From contig JAANYP010003256.1 in assembly GCA_020465985.1 (NCBI GenBank), forward strand, positions 310,001-374,000: DNA of 64,000 nt, read 5' to 3'. A model generated the notes under the pieces. The model saw only the letters and a list, made by a program, of their open reading frames with translations, had not been told where the DNA came from and made no database searches. Below, in pieces: positions 1 to 12,332 of this stretch. The position numbers and the translations under genes are program-made. Positions within the stretch are counted from its first letter, which is position 1, and every line of letters starts with the position of its first letter. The DNA is from Centrapalus pauciflorus. Lineage: Eukaryota > Streptophyta > Magnoliopsida > Asterales > Asteraceae.

Positions 1-3000
1 ATAAGACATTGTTTGTAATTTTAGCATTGCAAAATCTAGAAAGCCAATAATAAAAACCAACTAACAATATCATTTGTCTTGTTTTTTTTCTTGAATCTAT
101 ATTAGATTTTCAATTTCATTCTTCGGTTCTGGTTTCGTTATGTTTTGTTGTTTGAATTATTTAAAATATATATTTATATTTATTTATTTTTATATTTATT
201 TTTAATTAATATTTTAGACTTTGCAAATCAATTACTCGTTTTTAGAACAAAAATCAAATTTCCGTAGGAAAGTTGAGAGCGATTGCTACTAATAATGTAA
301 TGGTTCAGATTTTATTTCAAACTGGTCCAAATACAAATGGTCTAGAAGCTTATCCATTTCCACATATATATTGTTCTGTTAGTCAAACAAATAGAAAAGT
401 CAAACAAGAAGACAACTGTGTGTTTTCGAATGGACGAAGATATTATACATTTCAAAAAGCTTTTTTTTAAATTATTTTTTCATAAACATATTTTAATTTA
501 CGTTACGAAGAAAATAGGTAAATTTCACATACGTTTACATTTTTTAGCTCTTAAAAATATGAAAACATACACTTACATAAATTTGCATATATATGAACTG
601 AAAATAAGCGGCAACTTTAAACTGAAAATAAGCAACAACTTTTTAGTATTTTTAGTTTTTTAACTGAAAATAAGCAACAACTTTTTAACTTGGGTACGAA
701 AATTTTTATATTAAAACAATAGATACAAAATGTCGTATTGAAGTCATAAATTTTTATTCTCCCAACCTATACTAAATTAACAAATATGATGGCATGAATT
801 TTTTTAGATGTTGTTGTATCACTTGGGATTTAAAGTGATGTACAACAAATTAATAAATTACCAGATAAATAATTAAATTAAATGTTACTTATTTTGATAA
901 TAAGTACAAACATTATTACATAAATCGTGGTTAAAAAATTTCATTGCAAAAACTGGTAAAAGAGGGAAGATGTTATTGTGTTTTTTCATAACAAATTCAA
1001 ACGATATTGTATAAATTGTTGTGAAATCGATTTCGTTGCATAAATTGATAAAATGTGAAATGTCGTTAGTATAAATATGTGGTTACGAAAATTGAATGAT
1101 TAAACATTTAAACATGTTATTAGAGTAATTATTTGTCATTAAAAGTAGGGTTTATATTGAAAAACATTATAAACTTTTATGAATTTATCGATTAAGTCAC
1201 TGTATTTTTTTCCGAGTGTCTAAGTCCCTAAACAATTTTTATCTTATTCAAATTGACCTGTTTAGCATGTCACTAACCTATAAATGGTACAGAGTGACCT
1301 AAACAAAAAAAGAAAGTTCAGTGATTTAATCGTGAAAATTGGACAAGAAAGTTGGTTTTTTTAATAATAAACTATTCGAGAAACTAATTGTTTTACTAGT
1401 TAAGCATGTAGTAGGTTAAAAATATATAATTTTGAATAAGACAAATTTTGTATAAAGACTTAAATAATTAAAAAAAAAAGTTTAATAATTTAATCAATAA
1501 TTGCATAAAAGTCCGTTTGGTTTTTTTAATCTTATCCCTTAAAAGTATTCTAGATCTTTTTCCATATTGTTCTCTTGTCTAAAACATCTAGAAAAGTCAA
1601 ACAAGAAGAGTTTTATGCATTTTGACAAGCGACTGTTGTGGAGTGGAAGAAATAATAAATATTTAATATTTAATATTTAATATTTAAATTGTAAATTATG
1701 ATTTGAATATTAAACTGGCTATGACTAGATAAGTGGTGTCTCATACATGTAGAATAAATTGGTATGGGACCACATCATTTGCATATTAATAAAAAAATAT
1801 TTTAAAAGAAAAACTTATATAAAACTTATTTTATTATAAATGGTTAATATTGAAATACATTATCAAACTTTTTTTTATTTTTGTGATTAAGTTTCTAAAT
1901 TCTTTTTCTTATTATTCAAGTTCTTAATTTATTTTTATCTTATTCAAAAGTGTATATTTGACCGGTTACTAGACAAATAACCAACTTGATTTTGTTGGAA
2001 AAAAAATCACAAAATCTTTCTATGTTTTAGCGATTAAGTCTTTCTTTAAACCTTTGTTTTGTCAGTTGTATTTTATCGGCTAATCCGGTAGCCGATCAAA
2101 AATATATATTTTTGGATCAACAATTGACATCATTCTTTCTTGGATTTGTCCATGTGTCACATACGATTTTCTTTTCTTTTTCTTCTTTTAGACGAAATGG
2201 TTAAAGATACAAACATATGATTACCCCTTAACATGTTAATAATTACATATTATAAATCGAGCATTGAGTTAACATCATACTTTATAATGTGACATAACAA
2301 AAAGTTAATATATTTACTAAAAATGCTTTAACAAAATGATTTTATGTTAGCTATAGAAATGTCAAGAACATTGAGAGTGATTAAACGGGCTATCGATCTG
2401 GATTTAATTTTCGATTGAAGGTATTCTAGATCGTTTTCCATATGGTTTTCTTAATCCATTCAAAGTAGTAATCACACTCTCAGTTCACACTTTTGCCACG
2501 TCGGTGTCTTATCATTCCACTTTTTCACCACAGTTCATCCCAAAGAAATGATTATCACTGCTTAAGAATTTAAAAAAAAAAAAAACAAACAAACAAAAGA
2601 GAAAGAGAGAACGTTTGAGTTGTGGAATGAAGTCTGGAGGGAGCACCGAAGTTGTCGTGGATGGGAGAGTGAAGCGTGGCCAGGGTGGTGCTCCATGGCG
2701 TTAGTCATGGAGCGTGCCTGCATGGTCCTCCATGACCACTCCGTATGGTGTTATCCAAAAGGTCTAGAAAAATCAAACAAGAATAAGAGTTTTATGAATT
2801 ATGTTTGACAAGTGACTTTTGTGGAATAGATGAAAATTATAAATATTAAATTATAAATGTGATTTGAATATTAAACAGACTATGACTAGACAATTTACGT
2901 GTTGGATGTGTAGAATAAATTTGTATGGTTAAAGGGAAACTTATATAAATCTTATTTTTTGTGAATAAGAAAAAAATGTTTTTTTAATAAAAGAAATAAT

Positions 3001-3400
3001 TTTAAAATAAAAGGTTAAAAAAAGTATGTTTTTGTGATATTTGATACCTAATGGTCGTTAAAGGTATTTATTGTGTCACCAAATCCATATTATTTTGTCC
3101 CAAAGAAAAAATACTCGGCGTTTGGTTTGTTAATTTTCTGGAATTCATTGGGATTTGTATTTAAAAACCTGTGTTTGGTTCGTAGATGTCAGTAAGAATT
3201 TAAAATCCCAGGATTTCTTAAATCATTTCTTTCTTTGTTATTTTGCAATTTTCATTTTAACATGCAACTTCTTTGACAAAATGCAAATCTCAGATAAAAA
3301 AATCTGCAAACCAGACGTTCGCTTAAAGTTTTTTATCAATTAATTTGATTAAACATAACTTATTATCAAAAAATGTATTTGTTACTTTTAAATATTTAAA
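1..3400. other. AT-rich intergenic DNA, no gene seen
   Basis: No open reading frame here resembles a known protein; the few frames of 60-80 codons are low-complexity. It holds a threefold short repeat of a ctgaaaataagc-type unit around 596-688, a dispersed duplication (1541-1810 versus 2409-2445 plus 2758-2940), and a truncated relative near 3116-3240 of the MITE family also found at 7386 and 34636. The rest is simple AT-rich sequence. Confidence 0.7.
2446..2757. mobile_element. Probable insertion splitting a duplicated segment
   Basis: The segment 1541-1810 (ttctagatctttttccatat... through tagaataaatt) recurs at 2409-2445 and then resumes at 2758-2940. The intervening 310 bp are absent from the first copy, so this looks like a later insertion. 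It contains an A-rich stretch and a GC-richer half with repeated ccatgg/catgga motifs (2690-2745) that can fold on themselves. I cannot assign it to a transposon superfamily, and no target-site duplication is clear. Confidence 0.4.
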
Positions 3401-3402
3401 AG

Positions 3403-3840
3403 GGTTAATTACTAAAATAGCCACATATCACACCCCTTTATTGTTTTTTAGCCATTAAAATTTCATTTTACTAAAATAGCCACACTTTACGTTACCACAA
3501 TTACGTGATATGTACTTTTTATCCATATTTTAATGCATTACGTTACAAAATGTGTTTGGTAACGTAAATGTTTGTACTTTACGTGACCACTTTTAAAAAT
3601 ATACTCATTCCCTATAAAAATGTAATGATTAAAAGTGGTCACGTAAACTACAAGCAGTTACGTTACCAAACACATTTTGTAACGTAATACATTAAAATAT
3701 GAATAAAAATTAGTTATCACGTAAATGATCGCTATCACGTAGATGTGGTAACGTAAAGTATGGTTATTTTGGTAAAATGATATTTTAATGGCTAAAAAGT
3801 GATAAATGAGTGTGATATGTGACTATTTTAGTAATTATTC
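3403..3840. mobile_element. Foldback MITE (~438 bp)
   Basis: The left end (ggttaattactaaaatagcc) is the inverted complement of the right end (ctattttagtaattatt), and the complementarity continues inward through repeated gttacgt/acgtaac motifs to a centre near 3610. The whole unit would form one long hairpin. No coding potential. It is typical of non-autonomous DNA elements of the foldback type; a shorter element with similar ends lies at 9359-9665. Confidence 0.75.
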
Positions 3841-4080
3841 TGTAACAATTAAAACAAAACTGAAGATTGAACACAAGTATGAAACTTCGATTTACTCAAC
3901 TTTTAAAAAGTGGGAAACAAGATGAAACCCTAATCTCCAAAATTCAGTACTGTGGCTTTCAAAATCTAGCCAAGTATTAAGAACAATGGTTCCTGAATTT
4001 GGAACTATTTCATCTGCAATTATGCATATTTACATGTTTAACATCTCTAAAACTGCGATCGAATTCAGTGGATGCAATTT

Positions 4081-4560
4081 CTACCAACACTGATCCGTCT
4101 CCCATCTTCGGCTCCTGTAACCGCCGGCAGATCTCATCGGAGACGACAAACCTCCCGCCCGTCGCTGGACCAGACTACGATCATAATCAGCACGTTTTAC
4201 CGGATCTGTTAACGTAGTGTAAGCCGAATGCAACTTCATAAACTCATCAGCCGACGAGTCACTACTTCCGACGTCTGGATGTAAAACCCTAGCTAACTTA
4301 CGGTAAGCCGCTTTAACCTCTTTTACATCAGCTCCGATTCGAACTCCGAGCACATCGTACAGTGAAGAAGAAGTAGAATTACGAAAGGATCTCATTGTTT
4401 CCGTGTCCGTCGCCGTCGCAGTCCTCTCGGCGGTTGCATAAGCAGCGGAAATCCGAGTTCTTCCGAATCTAACAGAGTTTGAAATCGAGTTTGATGATGG
4501 CTGTGAAATTAGGGTAAATTTGGGGGAAGTAAAGAAGGAAGATGAAGTTGAGATTGCCAT
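4081..4560 (-). CDS. J11: Chloroplast J-domain co-chaperone, J11 type
   Basis: A single-exon gene for 159 residues. Residues 1-60 are Ser/Thr/Arg-rich and nearly free of acidic residues, as expected of a plastid transit peptide. Residues 66-128 form a J-domain beginning SLYDVLG, with the catalytic HPD at 94-96 in the loop that stimulates Hsp70 ATPase, and ending near DYDRSL. There is no G/F region, zinc finger or C-terminal substrate domain, so it is a small type III (DnaJC) protein. The C-terminus WETDQCW is a hallmark I associate with Arabidopsis AtJ11 (about 161 aa), and the length agrees. Known family role: stromal co-chaperone linked to carbon fixation and stress acclimation. The first ATG gives the transit peptide and is the natural start. 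The gene is intact; no neighbour suggests co-regulation. Confidence 0.93.
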   Translation of the reverse strand: MAISTSSSFFTSPKFTLISQPSSNSISNSVRFGRTRISAAYATAERTATATDTETMRSFRNSTSSSLYDVLGVRIGADVKEVKAAYRKLARVLHPDVGSSDSSADEFMKLHSAYTTLTDPVKRADYDRSLVQRRAGGLSSPMRSAGGYRSRRWETDQCW

Positions 4561-4870
4561 TGATTTGAAGAAATACTGTGAGATTTTGGAAATTTTGAAG
4601 TTTGAATTGGGGGATTTTGATGGATTTGTGGAGTGGATTTATAGGCGAAAATTGGGGATAAAATACGTGGCGGTGAGTAGGAATCTGGAATGGGGTGTTA
4701 TCTGTTTGAAAATAATAAATAAGTTAGAAGACTTTTCTTATAAAAATAAAATTTAAAAAAAAAAATTAAAAGGCGTCGGTGGCCGTGTTTCCGGCTCCGG
4801 AAACCCAGGGAATCTCGGCCGACGACAACCACAAGCGCCGGTCTTCCCACGTTCATTGATTCTTTTAACG
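4561..4870. promoter_or_regulatory. Upstream region of the J11 gene with a GC-rich island
   Basis: This is the 5' flank of the minus-strand J11 gene. Most is AT-rich, but 4770-4850 is abruptly GC-rich and contains a perfect tttccggctccggaaa-type palindrome with ggccg motifs. It could be promoter sequence or a relic of a neighbouring gene's 5' end. No TATA box or transcript start can be fixed by eye. Confidence 0.35.
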
Positions 4871-7100
4871 CTAGGCTTAAAGAATGTTCCTTTATTATGA
4901 TTTTTAATTTTAATTAGTACGTAATTATATATTTTTTAACTAAGTTTATTTAAATAGATATGTTAAAAATAAATATAAACTTAAGATATTAATCTAGTAA
5001 AATGATACACGTATTACTTGGGTATCGTTTGTTTTATTTTTTTAAGGTTTAAGAGGTGACATTAAAGTTTGAAATCTGAAATATGTGAAAACATTTAAAA
5101 TTTAAGAAGTAACATTAAAATCTGAAATTTGTTTTATATTAAATGTAATCATGTTATGTTTATTGTAATTGTACTTTATTAATATATGATCACGAATCGT
5201 TTGTATTAATTGTAATTATTTATTTTTGTAAATTGTAATTATGTTATATGTTTTGATAATATATGATCATGAGTTTTTTATATTGATCGAAACAAGTTGA
5301 AAAAACGAGTCTAAAAACAATATGAAAAAATCAAGTCCAAATAAAAATGGTCCGGAAAAATCCAAATCGAAAAACCAAGCCGAAATCAGAATCGAAAACC
5401 CGAACCAAAAAAGATCAGTCCAGAAAAAGATTGTACCGACAAATTGATGTTAAAACAGTATTATGAATAGTTCTTTGCTTGTTTTCCCGTTGATTTCAAG
5501 CATAAGACATGTGAAAATCAACTAAAATTTATGTTAAGTTGAAAAATAATCAAATTTTAAACTGCACATGTCTAAATCCGAGATAAGATAATTTCAAACT
5601 ATTAAGGAGTCCAAGATCAGACAATTTCAGACTATTAAGGAGTCCAAGATCAGATAAATTTAGACTTCAACATGGTCTTGGATCTTACAATCTCGGATAC
5701 AATAAAATTTAAGATTCTATGTAAAGAAGTTAAAGCCAACACTAGTCTAAGTTAGAATCTTGAAGCGCTGGTCTATTAAGAGGGAACGAGGAATTCTCAA
5801 CGAAAAAAGTGCGCTCTGAACCGAACGTGGAAGTCATTTTCCATCAGACGGCTCTAAGAGTCCGAGATTCCCTAATCCTAGATTTAGGTAAAGTGCGAGA
5901 TTATGCACTAAAAATTCTGTAATTCAGTCTACAATATATAATAACTTACAAGTAGCATGTAATGCACATACAAGTTATTTAACATCTAAAGAACAATGTA
6001 TAAACACTTTAAAGTAATAGAATAACATCGATAAAGTTGTATAAAGCCTATTAAAGTATCAAAGTCAACATTCTCGAAGTTAAGTGAATAAAGTGTTAAA
6101 GCCACTTCTAAACAACATTCGAGCCCAAGACAGTAAAATAACAACTTAATAAAGCCCAAGAAAGAATCTAGTAAAGCCTTAAAGTATTATCTAAAGCCAG
6201 TTTATAGTGTTTAAAGCATGTCAGCCTTAAAAGCAAAACTAAATTTAGACCCCGGTAATCTCCGGATGTGATTCTAGCCCACTAAAGCATGATACAACCA
6301 AACATTTATTGCCTTATGAGTTATAGATTACGTGGATTACTTTTATCTATGACTTCAGATATTTATTGCAACACAACTTTCTTTGAAACTCATAAAACCT
6401 AAAATGAGCGACTGGGCACATCATGGTACGATGTTACCCAATTTAACATGATAAACATATTTTTTTTTCATTTATCTACTGCATTTGATATTATTCAACA
6501 TTCAATTGATATTACTTGCCATATTTGACATTCCTACTTGCTCAAGCGGAGCAAGTAGATGAAGTAAACATTATTTACTTAAAACCTAAAGCATACTCTC
6601 ATGTTAGCCATGTTGTTATGCTAGTAGCTAGCCCAGTTTGTGATTGATCATCATACGTGTCAAGTATAACATCATCCTATACCATGTATCATGCCTCAAT
6701 AGCGACAGACAATGTCAAACTGATATGCAAAATGCTCATGTAACCTAACACTTTAATGCAATGTCAAGCCACAACTTTATTCAACTTTCATAAATTGCAT
6801 GTCGTGATTTTGATATATATTCTCACCAGTCAATAAGCTTATTGATGCTACTTCAACATTTTCAAGCAAATGCAAGTCATTTGTCGGACCATCTACTTAG
6901 GTTCACTATAAAAAACTTTCTCTCTCTTCATGATTTCATTTCTTTTTCTTTCAAATATATAGACAAACTCATGTTCATTCCTAAACTCATCTAGATACCA
7001 AACGCTCCCTAAGTTATTTTCATCTATAAAATTTTTGTGTTTAAGAATTGAAATTACAAAGTTAAGCATTGAAAAAAAAAATGTAACCTACCCTGTTGGG
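4871..7100. other. Intergenic, no gene seen
   Basis: AT-rich DNA with no coding candidate. The only clear structure is a 33 bp direct repeat (units starting near 5591 and 5624, core attaaggagtccaagatcag). A short GC-richer patch at 5760-5880 resembles the internal part of a small transposon, but its ends were not found. Confidence 0.6.
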
Positions 7101-7107
7101 GAAGAGT

Positions 7108-7283
7108 GTAACATCTCACATCGGTGGAGAGGAGAAAGCAATATGCCCATATAAAGGTGAGGTTGTCTTTATCAACCAAGACGCGTTTTGGGGCGGTCCT
7201 ATGGCTTGGCTTCCAGAAACAAAACCGTGCAGCCTTTGCCAAAGCGGACAATATTTTGTCTCGGGGTAGTCTGGGCTGTTATA
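7108..7283 (+). mobile_element. Possible short LTR/TRIM remnant
   Basis: The segment starts tgtaacatctcacatcgg and ends near gggctgttata, so its ends are roughly inverted (TGTAACA / TGTTATA). The interior, with a tttggggcggtcc motif and an aaagcggacaatat motif, resembles the LTR of small TRIM-like retroelements common in dicots. I could not confirm a target-site duplication, primer-binding site or second LTR. It may be a solo LTR or only a fragment. Confidence 0.4.
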
Positions 7284-7385
7284 GAGGGAGAGGGGGTAGC
7301 CAGCCAATTTGAAGACCAATTAATACACAGTTAACAAATGTGTATCTGGATTTAGGGTTCTTTTTAAATACTGCCTACAATACTA

Positions 7386-7714
7386 AGGGGGCGTTTGGTT
7401 CGCAGATTTTTTTGCTCTGTGATTTGCATTTTGACAAAAGATTTACAATATGCAGCATTTGCATTTGTCAGAATTCTGTCAAAGAATCTGCATTATCTTT
7501 TAGTAAAAAAGTGTTAATCTGAAAAATGCAATGTAACTGAGATTTAAAATTCTAGGGGGGGGGGGGGGGGGGGGCTGAGTTTCTAATTAACAAAGAAGGA
7601 AGTGATTTAAGAAATCCTGGGATTTAAAATTCTTACTGAAATCTACGAACCAATCACATGATTTAAAATGGAAATTCCAGTAAATCCCAACAATCCACGA
7701 ACCAAATGTCCCTT
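7386..7714. mobile_element. MITE with GCGTTTGGTTCG-type ends
   Basis: The left end aagggggcgtttggttcgcag mirrors the right end cacgaaccaaatgtccctt. A related copy lies at 34636-34951 inside a CLF intron and a truncated one near 3116-3240. Inside are gcatttgcatttgtcagaa-type motifs shared with those copies and a run of 20 G (7555-7574). No coding capacity. Confidence 0.7.
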
Positions 7715-7828
7715 AACTATTATCATAGACTGTCATTTATGTCTCAAGTGAGACTTGAAGCAACAATCACTTGATTGGAAAAATATGTATCTTTATGCCA
7801 AACGCTAATTGACGATGAATTAGGAGCA

Positions 7829-9103
7829 TCTATACTATATAAATAAGAAAACCACTTGGAGTTTCTGGACCATTGGATGGAAAGAAATCAATGGTCCAGA
7901 TTAATGACAACTCATAATTATTTATGAAATGTCTTTTATGCCCTTAATAAAAATCAGCCCTTTTTTTAAATTCATTTTCCAAATTTACTACCTTAACTTA
8001 ATTACATTAAATTTTGATTTTAATTTTTTCATTAATGAATTAATATTAAATTAATATTTACCTAAAATAAATATGTGTCATTATTATCCGATCATAGTTA
8101 AATTCAAATGTAAAAATTTGGATTTAAATGTAGAAGTGTAGTAAATAAAGTTAAGAATTTTTGTTAACTATTTTGCTAACAAGATTTAAAATTTAATTGA
8201 TAAAACTTCAATTGTAAATATGATAAATTTTTATTGTTGGATTTTCAGATATTCTATTTTTATATTTTATCATTTTCAAAATATATACACATTCACATAA
8301 TTGAAGTTTTGTTTCTTACATTGATATTTCATATTTGAAGTTAATAAAAATTAAAAGAAAGATTTTTTTGCAAACACATATTATCTGTTTTTAATATTAC
8401 AATATAATAATATTCTTTTATTTATTATCAATCAACTAAGTTTTTTTTTAATCTTTAATTTAACTAGCTTTCAATTTTTTTAAATTTAATTATATATAAA
8501 TTTTATAATAATTTATTAAAATATAAAAAATATGTATTTATAATATCAACTTATGTAAGATTAACCTATATATTACAATAAAACAAAATAATTCATGACA
8601 TATGTCACTTATACAATACAAGAAAATTTTATTTTTCCACCTCTTTTTCCAAATTTAAGACCTTAACTTAATTGCATTAAATTTTTGACTTTATTTTTTT
8701 CATTAATTAATTAGTAACAAATTAGATTTTGTAACTTTTAAAATTAATGTTTACCTAAAATAAATATCTATCATTATTATTCATAATAATCATAATTAGA
8801 TTCAAATGTAAAAATTTGAATTAGTTGTGGAAATTATTATTATTATTATGTATAATAAATGAAAACGTCATATGTCACGTGTCACATCTACGTTCACCAA
8901 ATAGATAATTACAACTTATAAAAAATAAAAGATAAATACAATTTAATATTTTTAAAAAAGATAAATATACTCTATTTTTAATCTGTAAATATTAAAAAAT
9001 AAACACAATTATTATTTTTGTATGTTTTTATTTTTACTCATATACAATTTATATAAATAAGTTTAATTAAAAATATCCATGTAATACGTGGGTTATAAAC
9101 TAG
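7829..9103 (+). mobile_element. Non-autonomous Helitron (1275 bp)
   Basis: Structural hallmarks are all visible: the 5' end is TC (tctatactatataaataag), the 3' end is CTAG at 9100-9103, and a short hairpin (ccatgtaatacgtgg, 9077-9091) lies about 10 nt inside it. The element sits exactly between an A (7828) and a T (9104), with no target duplication, as Helitrons insert. There is no Rep/helicase frame, so it depends on another element. Inside, a segment of about 180 bp recurs (7978-8150 and 8648-8830), suggesting an internal duplication or a nested relative. Confidence 0.75.
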
Positions 9104-9358
9104 TTTCATATTATATTTTTGTAAAGATTTATTTATGTTGAAAACAATTACCTATGTTATTGAATATTTCATATCCAATTTTTTTTCTACACTTCATAAA
9201 TTGTTATATTATTTTGTTTTTAACGTAAAGCATACAGAACATTATATATCGAGAAAAATACATATTGTTGTATATTGAGGAAAAATACATAAATTGTATA
9301 TATGCAAATTAAATTATTTTCAAGTTATGAAAACATGTTAAAAACAATTATAAAAAGA

Positions 9359-9665
9359 GCTAATTACTAAAAATAGAAACAACTTTATGCATTTTTAGCA
9401 TTTATAGCAATATCATATATATTTTTTTATCATTAATAGCATCAACTTTTACATTTTTTTAATCATTTATAGCAAAACTTAAAAAAGTTTTTGCTATAAA
9501 TGATAAATAAAATACAAAAGTTAATACTATTAAGGATAGAAAATACAAAAGTTGATATTATTAATATGAAAAATACAAAAGTTGATACTATTAGTGATAA
9601 AAAATAAATAATTTTGCTATAAATGATAAAAAAATCAAAAAGTTGTTACTATTTTTAGTAATTGA
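9359..9665. mobile_element. Foldback MITE (~307 bp)
   Basis: Left end gctaattactaaaaatag is the inverted complement of the right end ctatttttagtaatt. Both arms carry repeated tttgctataaatgat / cattaatagcatcaac motifs, so the element folds into a hairpin centred near 9510. No coding content. Its termini recall those at 3403-3840. Confidence 0.7.
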
Positions 9666-11552
9666 CCTTTATAAAACTTTATCACCAAATTTTATGTATG
9701 TTAGGCACCCATCATTTCAAATCCCGGATTCATCGAAGATGTCTCTTAACATTGAATTACATAATTTAATCATTCACGTAAGTATGTTTTATCTTTTTCT
9801 ATTATGAAAAAAATGCAATATTCAACAGGGTAAGATGATGCTTTTTATCTGTGTCTAGATGTCATTTACAATTATGTAATTTTTATTAGCAAGTTTTTGT
9901 GTATGTTAGGGTAAGAGGTATACCAACCCCTCCCAACTTTCTATCACAATATTGTGTATATTTGAACACGTTAGCGACACATCAGTTTTTCACTCATCAT
10001 CATTTATATTCTAAAACTTTATAAATATCCATCATTCTCAACTTTCTATCACAATACTCATCTACCCATTAATTTTAGAGAGAAAAGATATGGATAAGAT
10101 AGAAGAGCCAAACGGGGATGGAGCCATTCCGTGGGGAAGACTTAGCGAGGCCACCAGTGGGGGACTGGGGGAAGCTGATTTGGAGAGGCTGCTCACCCAG
10201 CGGTTTTAGTATACCAAACAACCTTAATATCTTTGATTCAAATCCTAAATTAATAACAGTTTAATTGTCTTTACTTTTGGACAACGTAACCTATTGATTT
10301 TTTTCCTTTATCTTTTATTTAATAATAATAATAATAATAATAAATTCCTTACGTACTTGGACAGGTGTTTATTTTTTATTGGAATATTTAAAAATTCGTT
10401 ATTTATTATGAATTTTAAAATAGTTTCTGTTACCTTCTATCAACGGTATCATATGTGTCGCTTTAAATGCAATGTCAAACTAACTCCTTCTCATGCCTGG
10501 AATCGGGTCACATTCACATCATAAAGTAATTAAATATACAAATTTCCCTTTCTGATTAATTTATTTAATTTAACTAGTTAATTTGCTGATTCATATAATT
10601 TTTTATTAAAAACTATTTACATATAGACTTAAAATTAAAGTATTTAAAAATTAATTGTAATAAAAAAATAGAAAAAATAATATAGTTATCTTTCATAAAT
10701 TTTATTTATCATTTACCTAAAATTTTATTTTAAAATTTATGTATTTCTACAATATCATTCAAAACAACATGTTTATATATTTATTATAATAAATAAAATA
10801 TTCAATATGTTTTTTACTCACATTGTCTCCTTTTTCTTTTCAAATATAATCTGTATTTATTTCATTATTATTTTTAAATGCAAGTAACTCTAATAAGTTA
10901 AAAATATGTGGAAATCAAATTCAAGGCTTTCTTTTTAAACTCTCAATGCTCAATCATTAATTCACTCTTGGTCGTATTTATTATATAAGGACACGTTTAG
11001 CTTAGAATTTTTTAATAAAATTGAAAACATGATAGTTTTTTTAAGAAAACATATTTTAGAGATGAGAGTATGTTTAGATGTATTATAAATAGTTTTTGCG
11101 TTTTCATTTTTCAGTCCCCTTTATAACATAGATTTAGGTGACTGGATTGAAAATAAATGTTGGAAACAACAAAAATATGTTTTCAAGTTTGGTTGTAAAT
11201 TCGAAAACTAAAAACTGAACATCAAAAATCAATGAACTTAACGCGTTTTCTAGAAATCCTTGTTTTTGTCAAAAATTTTAACCGAAAATATGTTACTAAT
11301 ATTCTTTGAAAACCAAAAGTCTCGATGATGATATATGCGTCCTTAATATTATAAACCGTACGTTTATTATGATGCATGCAAATTAATTCTATTTTTTTAT
11401 AATATGCATTTAACGAATTAAAAATTAATTAGTCTAAATATGATAAAGGGTTTGACATTCTATTCATAGTAATTAATTAATTAACGGCGTTACGTTAATC
11501 CTCTTGACACTTGGTGATTCCTTAGTGGACAAAATTATATTATATTATATTA
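9666..11552. other. Intergenic, no gene seen
   Basis: AT-rich sequence with no recognisable frame. A GC-richer patch at 10085-10210 (ggggatggagccattccg through gctcacccagcgg), flanked by taccaaacaacc, looks like the core of a small transposon. An (ATA)n microsatellite lies at 10320-10343. Nothing else stands out. Confidence 0.6.
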
Positions 11553-12332
11553 CTAGTTTATTACCCGCGTATTACGCGGATATTTTTAATATATATAAAA
11601 TATAATAAATAAAAAGATAAAGATATAAATATTATTTTTTAAACAAAAGTATATAAGATGATATTTATTATAACCTATTAATTTCGTATATTTATAAACT
11701 AGGTTATTACCCATGTATTACGTGGGTTAATTTTAAAATTTGATATTTATATATATGTATAATATAATAATTATATGAATAATAAAATTTGCTTAATTTT
11801 AGTTAGTTAGTTATTAAATTAATCCATATTAGATTACATAATTTTTGATTTGCTTTAAAATTTAAATATAAAATCAATAAATGACGTGGCAAAAGGAGAG
11901 AGCGTCATGTGGCAAATTCAATGAGAGCATGTCATGTGGCAAATTCAATAATAGCATGTCATGTGACATTTAGTTACTCTTTTAATAGTATAGATAGATA
12001 TATATGAAGAGTAATTATTTTCTTATATATTTTTTAAACTTTTATTATATTATCTCGTAATTAATAAGTTAGTAGATTATTAGATTTTGTTTGATTTAAT
12101 TTATTTGAATTTAAAAGTGGATTATATTAGATTTGGATAGATTTAATTAATAAGTTAGTACAATATTAGATTCTGTTTGGTTTGAATTTAAAAGTGAATT
12201 ATATTAGATTTGGATAGATTTGATTTAAATTTCTTTATTATTTTTAAAATCTATAAATGTCACGTGTCGATTCATGGTGACGACACGTGGCTTCACAAAA
12301 TATGAGTATAGTTACTCTTTTAATAGTATAGA
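11553..12332 (-). mobile_element. Minus-strand Helitron carrying a nested copy
   Basis: Read on the minus strand, the 5' end is TCTATACTATTAAAAGAG (at 12332) and the 3' end is CTAG (at 11553-11556), preceded by a perfect hairpin, ccgcgtaatacgcgg. It lies between A and T. The length of 780 bp includes the inner element at 11699-11994. Same family as 7829-9103. No coding sequence. Confidence 0.65.
11699..11994 (-). mobile_element. Inner Helitron (296 bp)
   Basis: It has the same termini as the element around it: TCTATACTATTAAAAGAG at its minus-strand 5' end (11994) and CTAG at 11699-11702, with the hairpin motif cacgtaatacatggg just inside. The flanks are A on the plus-strand left (11698) and T on the right (11995), consistent with A/T insertion into the older copy. 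Confidence 0.65.

Noticed and set aside
7108..7283. Cassandra-type TRIM with a 5S rRNA-like promoter
   Set aside because: I do not see the 5S-derived segment that defines Cassandra; only LTR-like ends remain.
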